Positions 1 to 9,239 of a DNA stretch of 64,000 bases are shown one piece after another. The stretch's first letter is position 1. The number at the start of each line of letters is the position of its first letter. The stretch is from Flavobacteriaceae bacterium (GTDB lineage Bacteria; Bacteroidota; Bacteroidia; Flavobacteriales; Flavobacteriaceae): contig JANSXF010000009.1 of the NCBI GenBank assembly GCA_024743095.1, forward strand, positions 1-64,000, read 5' to 3'. The notes below the pieces were generated by a model. That model was not told the origin of the DNA and made no database searches. It worked only from the letters and a program-made list of their open reading frames with translations. The position numbers were made by a program, and so were the translations under genes.

Positions 1-2645
1 AACGTCCTGATGTGGATAAAATAGATGGTCTGTCTCCGGTAATCGCCATTGAGCAAAAGACTACGTCAAAATCCCCGCGCTCAACGGTCGGAACCATCAC
101 GGAGGTTTACGATTTTCTCCGTCTTCTTTTTGCTCGCGCCGGAGATGCCTACAGTTACAATACGGGCGAAAAAATGATAAGCTATAGCGATGAGCAAATC
201 AAGGATTTGATTATTGAGTCGTACAAGGACAAGAAAATAAATGTGCTTGCCCCGGTAATCAAGTCGCGTAAAGGACATTATCGTGAATTGTTTGAACAAA
301 TTGCTAAGCAGGGTTTTGTAAAGGTCCGTGTAGATGGTGAGATTACCGACATTACCAAAGGAATGAAAGTCGACCGATACAAAACCCACGATATCGAAAT
401 CGTAATCGACCGTTTAAAAGTTGGTGATAGTGAAGATTTCCATAAACGGTTGAGTGAAACCATCAACACGGCGATGTACAGTGGAGAAAATGTTCTGATG
501 GTGCTGGAAGAGGGCGAGACGGTACCGCGATACTTCAGTAGGGACTTGATGTGCCCATCATCGGGAATCTCATACCCCACTCCCGAGCCCAATACATTTT
601 CTTTTAACTCACCAAAAGGAATGTGTCCCGAATGCAGTGGACTGGGCCATGTGTTCCAAGTAAACGAGAACAAAATCATCCCGAACAAAAAGGCATCCAT
701 AAAATCCGGTGGACTGGCTCCGCTGGGGGAGTACAAAAAGTCATGGGCATTCAAACAATTGGAAACCATCGCCCAGCGCTACAATTTTGACCTGACCGAT
801 GCCATTGCAAAGATTCCAGAAGAAGCCATGGATATTATTTTGAACGGCGGTAAGGAAAGCTTTGAGGTGGATTCCAAAAGCCTAGGTGTAAAAAGGCAGT
901 ACAAAATCGATTATGAGGGTATTTCCAACTTCATCAAAACACAGTATGAAGAGGCCAATTCCACATCCATAAAAAGATGGGCCAAAGATTATATGGACAA
1001 AGTGCAATGCCCAACTTGTGAAGGATCACGATTGCGAAAGGAGTCCCTCTATTTTAAAATAGACGACAAAAACATCGCTGAACTGGCCCATATGGACATT
1101 GTGGAGCTGGACATTTTTTTCAAGCATTTGGAAGATACCTTGGGAGGTAACCAAAAGAAGATTGCAGAAGAAATCATTAAAGAAATCAAGGCACGTGTAG
1201 GTTTTTTGTTGGATGTAGGCCTTGATTATCTCTCCTTGAACCGAAGTTCCAAGTCATTGTCCGGCGGTGAAGCGCAACGTATCCGGTTGGCCACTCAGAT
1301 TGGCTCGCAGTTAGTAGGTGTTTTGTACATTTTGGATGAGCCTAGCATCGGTTTGCACCAGCGAGACAATGAACGGTTAATCCATTCCTTGGAGGCACTT
1401 CGCGACATTGGTAATTCTGTAATCGTAGTGGAGCACGACCGGGATATGATCGAATGCGCGGACCACGTCATCGACATTGGTCCAAAAGCGGGCAAGCATG
1501 GCGGAGAAATCATTTCAGAAGGAAGCCCCAAGGATTTGGTCAATCAACAAACATTGACTGCGCAATACATTACAGGGGTACTGGAAATTCCCATACCAAA
1601 AGAAAGGCGAAAGGGAACGGGCAAAAAAATCACCCTTTCGGGCTGTACAGGCAACAACCTTAAAAATGTGACGGTGGATTTCCCTTTGGGAAAATTGATC
1701 GGCGTCACCGGGGTATCTGGTAGTGGCAAGTCCACTTTGGTGAACGAAACCCTCTACCCTATCATGAATGCCCACTACTTTAACGGGGTTAAAAAACCAA
1801 TGCCCTACAAAAAAATAAAGGGTTTGGAACATATCGACAAGGTCATAGATATCAACCAGTCTCCCATTGGCCGTACACCACGCTCAAACCCAGCCACCTA
1901 CACCGGGGTCTTTAGCGAAATACGCTCAATTTTCGCCAAAACCACGGAAGCTACCATCCGAGGATATAAACCGGGGCGTTTTAGCTTTAATGTGGCCGGC
2001 GGAAGATGTGAAACCTGTCAAGGAGGCGGCCTTAAAGTCATTGAAATGAACTTTTTGCCCGATGTTTACGTAGAATGCGAAACCTGTAATGGGAAAAGAT
2101 TTAACCGGGAAACCTTGGAAATCCGATACAAGGGCAAATCAATTGCCGATGTTTTGGAAATGACCATCAACGAGGCAGTTGATTTCTTTGAGAATATTCC
2201 AAAAATTCATCGTAAACTTAAAACAATAAAAGATGTAGGTTTGGGTTATATATCATTGGGTCAGCAGTCCACTACCCTTTCCGGTGGTGAGGCCCAAAGG
2301 GTGAAGTTAGCTGCCGAGCTTTCCAAACGAGATACCGGAAACACCTTTTATATCCTCGACGAACCAACAACAGGCTTACATTTTGAAGATATTAGAGTAC
2401 TTATGGACGTGCTCGACCGTTTGGTGGACAAAGGAAATACCATTTTGGTAATAGAGCACAATATGGATGTGATCAAAATGATGGATCATATTATTGATAT
2501 AGGGTACGAAGGAGGAAGAGGTGGTGGAACGGTCGTTGCCACAGGTACACCGGAAGAAGTGGCTCAGGACAAAAAAAGCTTTACCGCCAAGTTTTTAAAG
2601 AAAGAATTGGAAAATACTAAACAAAAAATTGCGCGCGCAGTTTAA
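1..2645 (+). CDS. uvrA: UvrABC excinuclease subunit A, 5'-truncated by window edge
   Basis: UvrA is the ATP-dependent damage-recognition subunit of nucleotide excision repair and works with UvrB in the cytoplasm. The reading frame is already open at base 3 (Arg-Pro-Asp-Val before the Asp-Lys-Ile at base 15), so the GTG at base 12 is not the start; roughly 60-70 N-terminal residues, including the first Walker A, lie outside the window. About 880 codons are visible. I see the zinc-module cysteines (CPECSG, CPTCEGSRL, then CETCQGG and CETCNG), two ABC signatures (LSGGEAQRIRLA near visible residue 415 and LSGGEAQRVKLA near 755), the second Walker A (SGSGKST near 568) and two Walker B/H regions (ILDEPSIGLH and ILDEPTTGLH). 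The LOG-family gene follows 9 bp later on the same strand. Confidence 0.97.
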   Translation, partial: RPDVDKIDGLSPVIAIEQKTTSKSPRSTVGTITEVYDFLRLLFARAGDAYSYNTGEKMISYSDEQIKDLIIESYKDKKINVLAPVIKSRKGHYRELFEQIAKQGFVKVRVDGEITDITKGMKVDRYKTHDIEIVIDRLKVGDSEDFHKRLSETINTAMYSGENVLMVLEEGETVPRYFSRDLMCPSSGISYPTPEPNTFSFNSPKGMCPECSGLGHVFQVNENKIIPNKKASIKSGGLAPLGEYKKSWAFKQLETIAQRYNFDLTDAIAKIPEEAMDIILNGGKESFEVDSKSLGVKRQYKIDYEGISNFIKTQYEEANSTSIKRWAKDYMDKVQCPTCEGSRLRKESLYFKIDDKNIAELAHMDIVELDIFFKHLEDTLGGNQKKIAEEIIKEIKARVGFLLDVGLDYLSLNRSSKSLSGGEAQRIRLATQIGSQLVGVLYILDEPSIGLHQRDNERLIHSLEALRDIGNSVIVVEHDRDMIECADHVIDIGPKAGKHGGEIISEGSPKDLVNQQTLTAQYITGVLEIPIPKERRKGTGKKITLSGCTGNNLKNVTVDFPLGKLIGVTGVSGSGKSTLVNETLYPIMNAHYFNGVKKPMPYKKIKGLEHIDKVIDINQSPIGRTPRSNPATYTGVFSEIRSIFAKTTEATIRGYKPGRFSFNVAGGRCETCQGGGLKVIEMNFLPDVYVECETCNGKRFNRETLEIRYKGKSIADVLEMTINEAVDFFENIPKIHRKLKTIKDVGLGYISLGQQSTTLSGGEAQRVKLAAELSKRDTGNTFYILDEPTTGLHFEDIRVLMDVLDRLVDKGNTILVIEHNMDVIKMMDHIIDIGYEGGRGGGTVVATGTPEEVAQDKKSFTAKFLKKELENTKQKIARAV

Positions 2646-2654
2646 ATAAAAGTT

Positions 2655-3347
2655 ATGCATATGCGAAGAGAGCAACATTCCAAGGGATGGAATGAGATCA
2701 AGACAAACGATTCATGGGCCATATTCAAAATTATGGGCGAGTTTGTCAATGGATTTGAAAAAATGAGCAGGATAGGCCCCTGTGTCTCCATTTTTGGGTC
2801 GGCAAGGGTACGTGAAGGTCATCCTTATTATGATTTGGCAGTAAAAATATCTCAAAAAATCGCCGAGGCCGGTTATGGAGTTATTACAGGTGGAGGGCCC
2901 GGAATTATGGAAGCTGGTAACAAAGGAGCCAGCTTAGCAGGCGGGACTTCCGTTGGATTGAACATTGATTTACCGTTTGAACAGCACGACAATCCCTATA
3001 TTGATGATGACAAAAGCCTTGATTTTGATTACTTTTTTGTAAGGAAAGTGATGTTTGTAAAATATTCGCAAGGTTTTGTGGTAATGCCTGGAGGGTTCGG
3101 CACATTGGATGAATTCTTTGAGGCGCTCACCCTTATCCAAACACATAAAATACACACATTTCCCATTATACTTGTTGGTTCCGAATTTTGGAAGGGGCTT
3201 ATGGATTGGATCAAAGATACTTTGGTCGAAGCTGGTAACATTAGCCCAAAAGACCTTGATTTGATCAAATTAGTGGACACCGAAGATGAGGTAGTCGAAA
3301 TCATCGATGCCTTCTACAAGGGAAGAACCCTTAGTCCGAATTTTTAA
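2655..3347 (+). CDS. LOG family (TIGR00730) Rossmann-fold protein
   Basis: This 230-residue protein belongs to the LOG/TIGR00730 family, whose characterised members are cytokinin riboside 5'-monophosphate phosphoribohydrolases that remove ribose phosphate from nucleotides. The diagnostic motifs are present: GGGPGIMEAGNKGA near residue 79 and PGGFGTLDE near residue 145, with the Arg (FVRK) between them. The ATG at 2655 is followed two codons later by another ATG, so the start could be 2661. It lies 9 bp after uvrA and its end overlaps the possible start of the next gene, which suggests one transcription unit. The real substrate in bacteria of this group is unknown; nucleotide monophosphate cleavage is inferred from the family. 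Confidence 0.9.
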   Translation: MHMRREQHSKGWNEIKTNDSWAIFKIMGEFVNGFEKMSRIGPCVSIFGSARVREGHPYYDLAVKISQKIAEAGYGVITGGGPGIMEAGNKGASLAGGTSVGLNIDLPFEQHDNPYIDDDKSLDFDYFFVRKVMFVKYSQGFVVMPGGFGTLDEFFEALTLIQTHKIHTFPIILVGSEFWKGLMDWIKDTLVEAGNISPKDLDLIKLVDTEDEVVEIIDAFYKGRTLSPNF

Positions 3348-6192
3348 TCGTAGCACATTGATAAACCATCGAACATTGCTTACTGTTGCGCTGTTTATCA
3401 TTATGGTGTGCCCAAAACTTTGGTCACAACACCAAAATGAGGTTATGGCCACTCTCGATGGCCCCACCAATCAGATTCGGATACGACAACATTTCACCTA
3501 TGTAAATCAGTCCAAAAGAGGTCTTTCCACGTTGTACTTTAATGACTGGAACCACGCCTACTCCAACAAAAATACCGCTCTGGCGAAGAGATTTGGGGAG
3601 GAGTTCAACAGGAGCTTGCACTTGGCAAAGGATAGGGAACGGGGTAAAACTACCATAAAATCCATTGTTGATGACAACTACGCGGGTTTGGACTGGAAAC
3701 GGCGGGGCAATACGGATATTATTGCCGTTAACCTAAATGAAATCCTTAAACCGGGAGAGTCCGTTCAGTTATTTTTCACATACACCATAAGATTACCGGA
3801 AGCAAAGTTTACTGGTTACGGGCATACCGGCAATGGTTATAATTTAAAGGATTGGTACCTTACTCCGGCGGTATATACGAATGGGGAATGGGAACTGTAC
3901 GATAACAAAAACCTTGATGACATCTATACCGACATTACCAATACAAGGGTCAACCTCACATTTCCAAACCTACTCTACGTGGCCTCCAATTATCGTATGT
4001 CTAGTGTTTCCAATTTCCCAGGAGGACAGCATGTACAGCTCTTTGGCGACAAAAGAAAAAGTTGTGAAATCATCCTTACCATTGACCAAAGGTTTACCAA
4101 GCACATTATAGGCCACCTTAATATCACCACCGATATTGAATCCAATAAGTACGAAGAAATAGCCCAAGGTATATCTATTAATAAAATCGCTCAATTTCTT
4201 CATGAGAATTTGGGCGAATACCCCCATGACAATCTTTTGGTTAGCGAATTTGACTATAACAGGTCTCCACTATACGGAATCAGTCAGCTTCCATCATTTA
4301 TTAGGCCATATCAAGAACAATTTCAGTTTGAAATGAAATTTTTAAAAACGGCCATTCGAACTTACCTGAAGGAATCCTTATACCTAAACCCAAGGAAAGA
4401 AAGATGGGTGAACGACGCCATTGGGTATTACCTCATGATAAAATTCGTGGAAGAGCATTATCCGGACCAAAAACTGATCGGAAAACTTTCCAAGGTTTGG
4501 GGACTCAAGAATTTTCACCTTGCACAGATGGACTTTAATGAACAATACTCATTGTTCAGTATGTTATCCGCTCGCAAAAACATAGACCAAGCACTAACGA
4601 CCTCCAATGATTCCCTGATCAAGTTCAACGAAAAAATAGCCAATGGCTACAAGGCCGGACTTGGAATGTCCTATTTGTCCGCCTATTTGGGCAAAAAGGA
4701 AATCGATAGTACGGTGTTGGATTTCTTCAAAAACTACAAACAAAAACAACAGGTATCCGCTTTGGATTTTAGAAGCACCATTGAAAAATATGCAGACAAA
4801 GATGTTGATTGGTTCTTTGACGAATATGTGTCCACGGACAAAAAAATAGACTTTAAGATAAAAAAAATCAAAAAGTCCGAAGACTCCATCACCTTCACCC
4901 TGAAAAACAAGAGGGGTACCAACGTTCCCATATCGGTTTTTGGGCTACAAAACGATTCGGTGGTATCCCAATATTGGTTTTCGGACATAGATACCACAAA
5001 GAGCTTTGCCATACCTCGCAAAAGCGAAGATCGATTAGTACTCAATTACGACCAAAAAATTCCAGAATTTAATCAACGGGATAACTGGAAAACCTTGAAC
5101 GGTTGGTTATCCAGTAACAAAAAATTAAAGTTTCAATTCTTCAAGGACACGGAAGATCCATACTACAACCAAGTTTTTTACGTCCCGATTGCAAACTTTA
5201 ACCTTTATGATGGCATTACACCCGGTTTGCGCTTGTACAACAAAACCTTTTTGGAGCGCCAATTCCAGTACGATATTTCGCCTACTTATTCATTTTTGGA
5301 AAAAACAATGGTAGGGAAAGTCGGATTTAGATATAGAAAGTATCATAAAAAGACAGGGCTTTATGCCACCAATTATTCATTTTCAGCTTCCACATCCCAC
5401 TTTCAAAAAAATTCCAGGTTTACCACGATTACACCGGCTGTAAGCTTTGGATGGAGACCAAACGACCTACGTTCCAATCGGAGGCAAAATCTCCTTTTTA
5501 GGTACCGAAGCGTCTACAGGAGCATAGATGAGGACCTTATTGGAGAATTGGATACCGACCCCGACTATGGTGTGATGAATATTAGATTTACGGATGTGGA
5601 CAACAACATTCTCAACTATTCCCTATGGTCCATAGATGCCCAACATTCCAGTGAGTTCACAAAGCTTGCTTTTGAATTCGAATACAGAAAACTTTTTCAG
5701 AGCAACCGGCAATTCAATCTACGTTTCTACGCCGGTAAATTTTTAAGGAACGATACGGAATCCAATTTTTTCAGTTTTGCACTCGATAGGCCCACGGATT
5801 ATATGTTCGACCTAGCTTATCTGGGCAGGTCCGAGGACTCCGGACTATACAGTCAACAGGTTATTATTGCCGAGGGAGGCTTTAAATCCAAATTGGAGAA
5901 TCCTTTTGCAAATGATTGGATAGCCACCACCAACGCGAGTACAAATATTTGGAGATGGGTAGAAGCTTATGGAGATCTAGGGTTTATCAGAAATAAGGGA
6001 GAGGATCCCCGTTTTGTGTACGACTCCGGTATTCGCCTAAATTTGGTGACGGATTATTTTGAGCTCTACTTTCCCGTATATTCCAATCGGGGGTGGGAAA
6101 TAGCCCAGAACAACTACGGTGAGCGCATCCGCTTTATCGTTACCATTAGCCCAAGAACCTTGACAGGCCTGTTTACAAGGAAGTGGTTTTGA
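3307..6192 (+). CDS. M1-peptidase-like periplasmic domain fused to outer-membrane beta-barrel
   Basis: A large exported protein of up to 961 residues. The N terminus carries a signal peptide (hydrophobic LLTVALFIIMV followed by a Trp-Ser-Gln cleavage region). The ATG at 3307 overlaps the LOG gene by 41 bp; a TTG at 3358 would give a shorter, more typical signal peptide. Residues about 40-520 have the layout of a gluzincin (M1) aminopeptidase, with a Tyr/Gly-rich SPLYGISQLP segment where the GAMEN loop would be, but I find no HExxH zinc motif; the matching helix reads around VNDAIGYYLMIKFVEEHYP. Residues about 600-961 are rich in alternating aromatic strands and end in Lys-Trp-Phe, as outer-membrane barrels do. 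The function is unknown; a pseudo-peptidase with a barrel anchor is the best description. Confidence 0.8.
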   Translation: MPSTREEPLVRIFNRSTLINHRTLLTVALFIIMVCPKLWSQHQNEVMATLDGPTNQIRIRQHFTYVNQSKRGLSTLYFNDWNHAYSNKNTALAKRFGEEFNRSLHLAKDRERGKTTIKSIVDDNYAGLDWKRRGNTDIIAVNLNEILKPGESVQLFFTYTIRLPEAKFTGYGHTGNGYNLKDWYLTPAVYTNGEWELYDNKNLDDIYTDITNTRVNLTFPNLLYVASNYRMSSVSNFPGGQHVQLFGDKRKSCEIILTIDQRFTKHIIGHLNITTDIESNKYEEIAQGISINKIAQFLHENLGEYPHDNLLVSEFDYNRSPLYGISQLPSFIRPYQEQFQFEMKFLKTAIRTYLKESLYLNPRKERWVNDAIGYYLMIKFVEEHYPDQKLIGKLSKVWGLKNFHLAQMDFNEQYSLFSMLSARKNIDQALTTSNDSLIKFNEKIANGYKAGLGMSYLSAYLGKKEIDSTVLDFFKNYKQKQQVSALDFRSTIEKYADKDVDWFFDEYVSTDKKIDFKIKKIKKSEDSITFTLKNKRGTNVPISVFGLQNDSVVSQYWFSDIDTTKSFAIPRKSEDRLVLNYDQKIPEFNQRDNWKTLNGWLSSNKKLKFQFFKDTEDPYYNQVFYVPIANFNLYDGITPGLRLYNKTFLERQFQYDISPTYSFLEKTMVGKVGFRYRKYHKKTGLYATNYSFSASTSHFQKNSRFTTITPAVSFGWRPNDLRSNRRQNLLFRYRSVYRSIDEDLIGELDTDPDYGVMNIRFTDVDNNILNYSLWSIDAQHSSEFTKLAFEFEYRKLFQSNRQFNLRFYAGKFLRNDTESNFFSFALDRPTDYMFDLAYLGRSEDSGLYSQQVIIAEGGFKSKLENPFANDWIATTNASTNIWRWVEAYGDLGFIRNKGEDPRFVYDSGIRLNLVTDYFELYFPVYSNRGWEIAQNNYGERIRFIVTISPRTLTGLFTRKWF

Positions 6193-6322
6193 TTAACAAA
6201 TCAACAATATAGAGCCCTTATATTTTAATAATATTGAAATATAATTGATTTTTTATATTAAAAATTAACGTATTCTTATTTTATTAACGATATTTGATGT
6301 TGCGTTTTTGATGTATTTTTAA

Positions 6323-6330
6323 TAGATTTG
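6323..6330 (+). promoter_or_regulatory. Candidate -7 promoter element for the E1 dehydrogenase gene
   Basis: The sequence TAGATTTG matches the Bacteroidota -7 consensus TAnnTTTG exactly and sits 20 bp before the ATG at 6350. A loose -33 candidate (TTG at 6300-6302) is 20 bp upstream. The surrounding 150 bp is strongly AT-rich and otherwise empty. Confidence 0.45.
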
Positions 6331-6349
6331 CATAAATCTTCAAACATCC

Positions 6350-8761
6350 ATGAAACCTAACCCTAGCACAAGTAACGATATCTCTTTTGACGATTTTAAA
6401 TCTCAAATTCTCCAAGATTATGAGACAGCCGTTACAAGCAGGGAATGCAGCTTGTTGGGACGCCGCGAAGTACTCTCCGGAAAAGCCAAGTTTGGAATAT
6501 TCGGCGACGGGAAAGAGCTGCCCCAGCTTGCGATGGCAAGGGCTTTTCAAGATGGTGATTTTAGGAGTGGTTACTACCGTGACCAAACTTTTATGATGGC
6601 TTTGGACTATCTAACTCCAAAAGCATTTTTCCATGGACTTTATGCGACGACCGACCTGGAAAAAGACCCCATGAGCGCCGGAAGACAAATGGGAGGTCAT
6701 TTTGTGACCCACAGCCTAAATGAGGATGGAACATGGAAAAATCTAACAGAACAAAAAAACAGTAGTGCCGATATTTCCTGTACCGCAGGTCAAATGCCAC
6801 GTTTGCTCGGTTTGGCACAAGCCTCAAAAATATACAGGCATGTAGATGGCATTGACCAGACCAATTTTTCCAAAAATGGGAATGAAGTAGCTTGGGGAAC
6901 CATTGGTAATGCAAGTACCAGCGAAGGACATTTTTTCGAGACCCTAAATGCGGCCGGGGTAATGCAAGTTCCCATGGTGATAAGCATTTGGGACGACGAA
7001 TACGGAATCTCGGTGCCAGCAGAATTTCATACCACCAAAGGTGACATATCAGAAGCCTTGAGCGGATTCCAACGAGATGAAGAACATAAAGGCTTTGAAA
7101 TTTTAAAAGTAAAGGGATGGGACTACACAGCACTTATCCATGCTTTTGAGAATGCTTCGGACATTGCCCGTGATGGCCATGTGCCCGTATTGGTCCATGT
7201 AACCGAATTGACGCAACCACAGGGACATTCGACTTCAGGTTCGCACGAACGATATAAATCCTCCGAACGTTTGGAATGGGAGCGCAAAAATGATTGCAAC
7301 AAACGCTTTAGGGAGTGGATCATTGAAAACGGCATCAGTACAGAAGAGGAACTCAAAAAAGTAGAACGAGAGATAAAACATAAAGTCCGTGCAGCAAAAA
7401 AAGAAGCTTGGGCGGAGTTTTTGAAGCCACAGTTGGTCGCAAAAAAGGAATTGGTACGACTATTGGAGAAAGCGGCCGGGGAAAGTCCCAATCGTGCATT
7501 TATCAACAAATTAAAGAATGATTTAATTGCCATTGAAGAACCTTTAAAGAAAGATTTAGCTTCAAAATCTAGGCAAGCACTTCGTTATCTTCTAGGCGAA
7601 TCGACTCCCGAAAAAAAACAGCTCCAGCAATGGATCGATAATTTCTTGGGCGTCAACGAGCCTCATTACAGCTCCCATCTATATAACGAACTGGACAATA
7701 AGGCCACAAAAATAGGGCCCGTATTGCCCTCCTACCCGGAAAAAGCCAAAGAGGTCGATGGGAGAATCATTTTAAGGGACAATTTTGACGCTCTTTTCTC
7801 CAAATACCCAGAGGCACTGATTTTTGGAGAGGATACCGGAAATATCGGGGATGTAAACCAAGGTCTCGAGGGGCTCCAAAAAAAATATGGTGAATTGCGG
7901 GTCGCCGACACCGGAATACGTGAAACATCCATAATAGGTCAAGGTATAGGAATGGCACTACGTGGGCTGCGTCCCATCGCCGAAATACAATATTTGGATT
8001 ATATCCTTTACGCCATCCAAACCTTGAGCGATGATTTGGCCACTTTAATGTACAGGACCGTGGGCAAACAAAAAGCTCCTCTTATTGTACGCACGCGCGG
8101 GCACCGTTTGGAAGGAATCTGGCATTCCGGGTCTCCAATGGGCGGATTGGTTCATTTGTTGAGGGGAATGTACATCTTGGTACCAAGAAACATGACACAG
8201 GCAGCGGGATTCTACAACACACTTATGAAAAGTGATGAACCCGCTTTGGTCATAGAAAGTCTTAACGGATATCGCCTAAAGGAACAAAGGCCTTCCAACC
8301 TGGGAGAATTCTGTACCCCTATCGGAAAAGTAGAAACCATAAAAGAGGGAACGGATATTACACTGTTGTCCTACGGTTCCACGCTTCGCATTGTTGAAAA
8401 AGTGGCGAATGACCTATTGGAAGTGGGCATTGATGCAGAGGTAATCGATGCACAGTCATTGCTTCCTTTTGATTTGGAACACGATGTGGTAAAAAGTGTT
8501 CAAAAAACCAATCGACTTTTAGTAATCGACGAAGATGTCCCAGGGGGATGTTCGGCATATTTGATGCAAGAGGTACTGGAAAAGCAAGGTGGTTATAAAT
8601 ATTTGGACAGTGCACCACAAACCCTATCCGCAAAAGAACATAGGCCAGCTTATGCTTCTGACGGTGATTATTTTTCCAAACCCAATGCAGAGGATATTTT
8701 TGAGAAAGTGTATCAAACTATGCATGAATCCGACCCGAAATCCTATCCAACTTTACGATAA
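6350..8761 (+). CDS. Fused alpha/beta 2-oxoacid dehydrogenase E1 (branched-chain type)
   Basis: This 803-residue protein joins the E1-alpha domain (about residues 20-400) and the E1-beta domain (about 450-790) of a thiamine-diphosphate 2-oxoacid dehydrogenase; E1 decarboxylates the 2-oxoacid and passes the acyl group to the lipoyl E2. The beta part has GEDTGNIGD, FGEDTG-type and TGIRETSIIGQGIGMA motifs, and HRLEGIWHSGSPMGG near its active site. It resembles the branched-chain (BCKDH) type more than pyruvate dehydrogenase, but the substrate cannot be fixed from sequence. In the alpha part the ThDP motif reads GNAST from residue 186 and WDDEYGIS from residue 214, so the usual Asp and Asn metal ligands appear exchanged. 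E2 is not in the window; an E3 (lpdA) is at 60.6-62.0 kb. Confidence 0.92.
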   Translation: MKPNPSTSNDISFDDFKSQILQDYETAVTSRECSLLGRREVLSGKAKFGIFGDGKELPQLAMARAFQDGDFRSGYYRDQTFMMALDYLTPKAFFHGLYATTDLEKDPMSAGRQMGGHFVTHSLNEDGTWKNLTEQKNSSADISCTAGQMPRLLGLAQASKIYRHVDGIDQTNFSKNGNEVAWGTIGNASTSEGHFFETLNAAGVMQVPMVISIWDDEYGISVPAEFHTTKGDISEALSGFQRDEEHKGFEILKVKGWDYTALIHAFENASDIARDGHVPVLVHVTELTQPQGHSTSGSHERYKSSERLEWERKNDCNKRFREWIIENGISTEEELKKVEREIKHKVRAAKKEAWAEFLKPQLVAKKELVRLLEKAAGESPNRAFINKLKNDLIAIEEPLKKDLASKSRQALRYLLGESTPEKKQLQQWIDNFLGVNEPHYSSHLYNELDNKATKIGPVLPSYPEKAKEVDGRIILRDNFDALFSKYPEALIFGEDTGNIGDVNQGLEGLQKKYGELRVADTGIRETSIIGQGIGMALRGLRPIAEIQYLDYILYAIQTLSDDLATLMYRTVGKQKAPLIVRTRGHRLEGIWHSGSPMGGLVHLLRGMYILVPRNMTQAAGFYNTLMKSDEPALVIESLNGYRLKEQRPSNLGEFCTPIGKVETIKEGTDITLLSYGSTLRIVEKVANDLLEVGIDAEVIDAQSLLPFDLEHDVVKSVQKTNRLLVIDEDVPGGCSAYLMQEVLEKQGGYKYLDSAPQTLSAKEHRPAYASDGDYFSKPNAEDIFEKVYQTMHESDPKSYPTLR

Positions 8762-8858
8762 TATTTCGGCATGCATCAACTCAAAACCACTTTTCGTCAA
8801 TTAATGTTACGTTTTTTAAAACATAATTTATATTTTCACGTGCATTAATTTTCCCCAC

Positions 8859-9236
8859 ATGAAAAACAATACTCTGATTCACCTGGGCTTGGCATTATTG
8901 AGAATAGTTCCATCTGCATTTATGCTCACCCACGGATATCCAAAACTTATGAATCTCATCAACGGAAACACGGAATTTGCCAACCCTTTTGGTATTGGTC
9001 AAGCTCCAACACTGTTTTTGACCGTTGTTGGCGAATTTGTATGTCCCCTATTGATCATTATAGGTTTTAAAACAAGGTGGGCAGCCATCCCGACCGCCAT
9101 AACCATGTTCGTCGCAGGATTTGTAATCCACGGTGCCGACCCTTTTGGAAGAAAGGAAATGGCCTTGCTTTACCTTACATTTTTTGTGGTGATCATGCTG
9201 TTGGGTCCGGGCAGATACAGTGTGGATAAAAAATAA
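8859..9236 (+). CDS. DoxX family membrane protein
   Basis: A 125-residue inner-membrane protein with four predicted hydrophobic segments (around residues 6-24, 45-65, 70-90 and 98-118). The N-terminal LALLRIVPSAFMLTHGYPKL matches the conserved start of DoxX-family proteins, where an Arg in the first helix and a His-Gly follow the same spacing. Members of the family are linked to thiosulfate oxidation or redox stress in a few organisms, but most, including this one, have no assigned substrate. It stands alone, 98 bp after the E1 gene and convergent with holA 3 bp downstream. Confidence 0.88.
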   Translation: MKNNTLIHLGLALLRIVPSAFMLTHGYPKLMNLINGNTEFANPFGIGQAPTLFLTVVGEFVCPLLIIIGFKTRWAAIPTAITMFVAGFVIHGADPFGRKEMALLYLTFFVVIMLLGPGRYSVDKK

Positions 9237-9239
9237 TCT

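Noticed and set aside
278..769. Minus-strand open frame of 163 codons inside uvrA
   Set aside because: It is antisense to the UvrA core and has no features of its own.
6591..7133. Minus-strand open frame of 180 codons inside the fused E1 gene
   Set aside because: It is antisense to a conserved catalytic domain and looks like a shadow translation.
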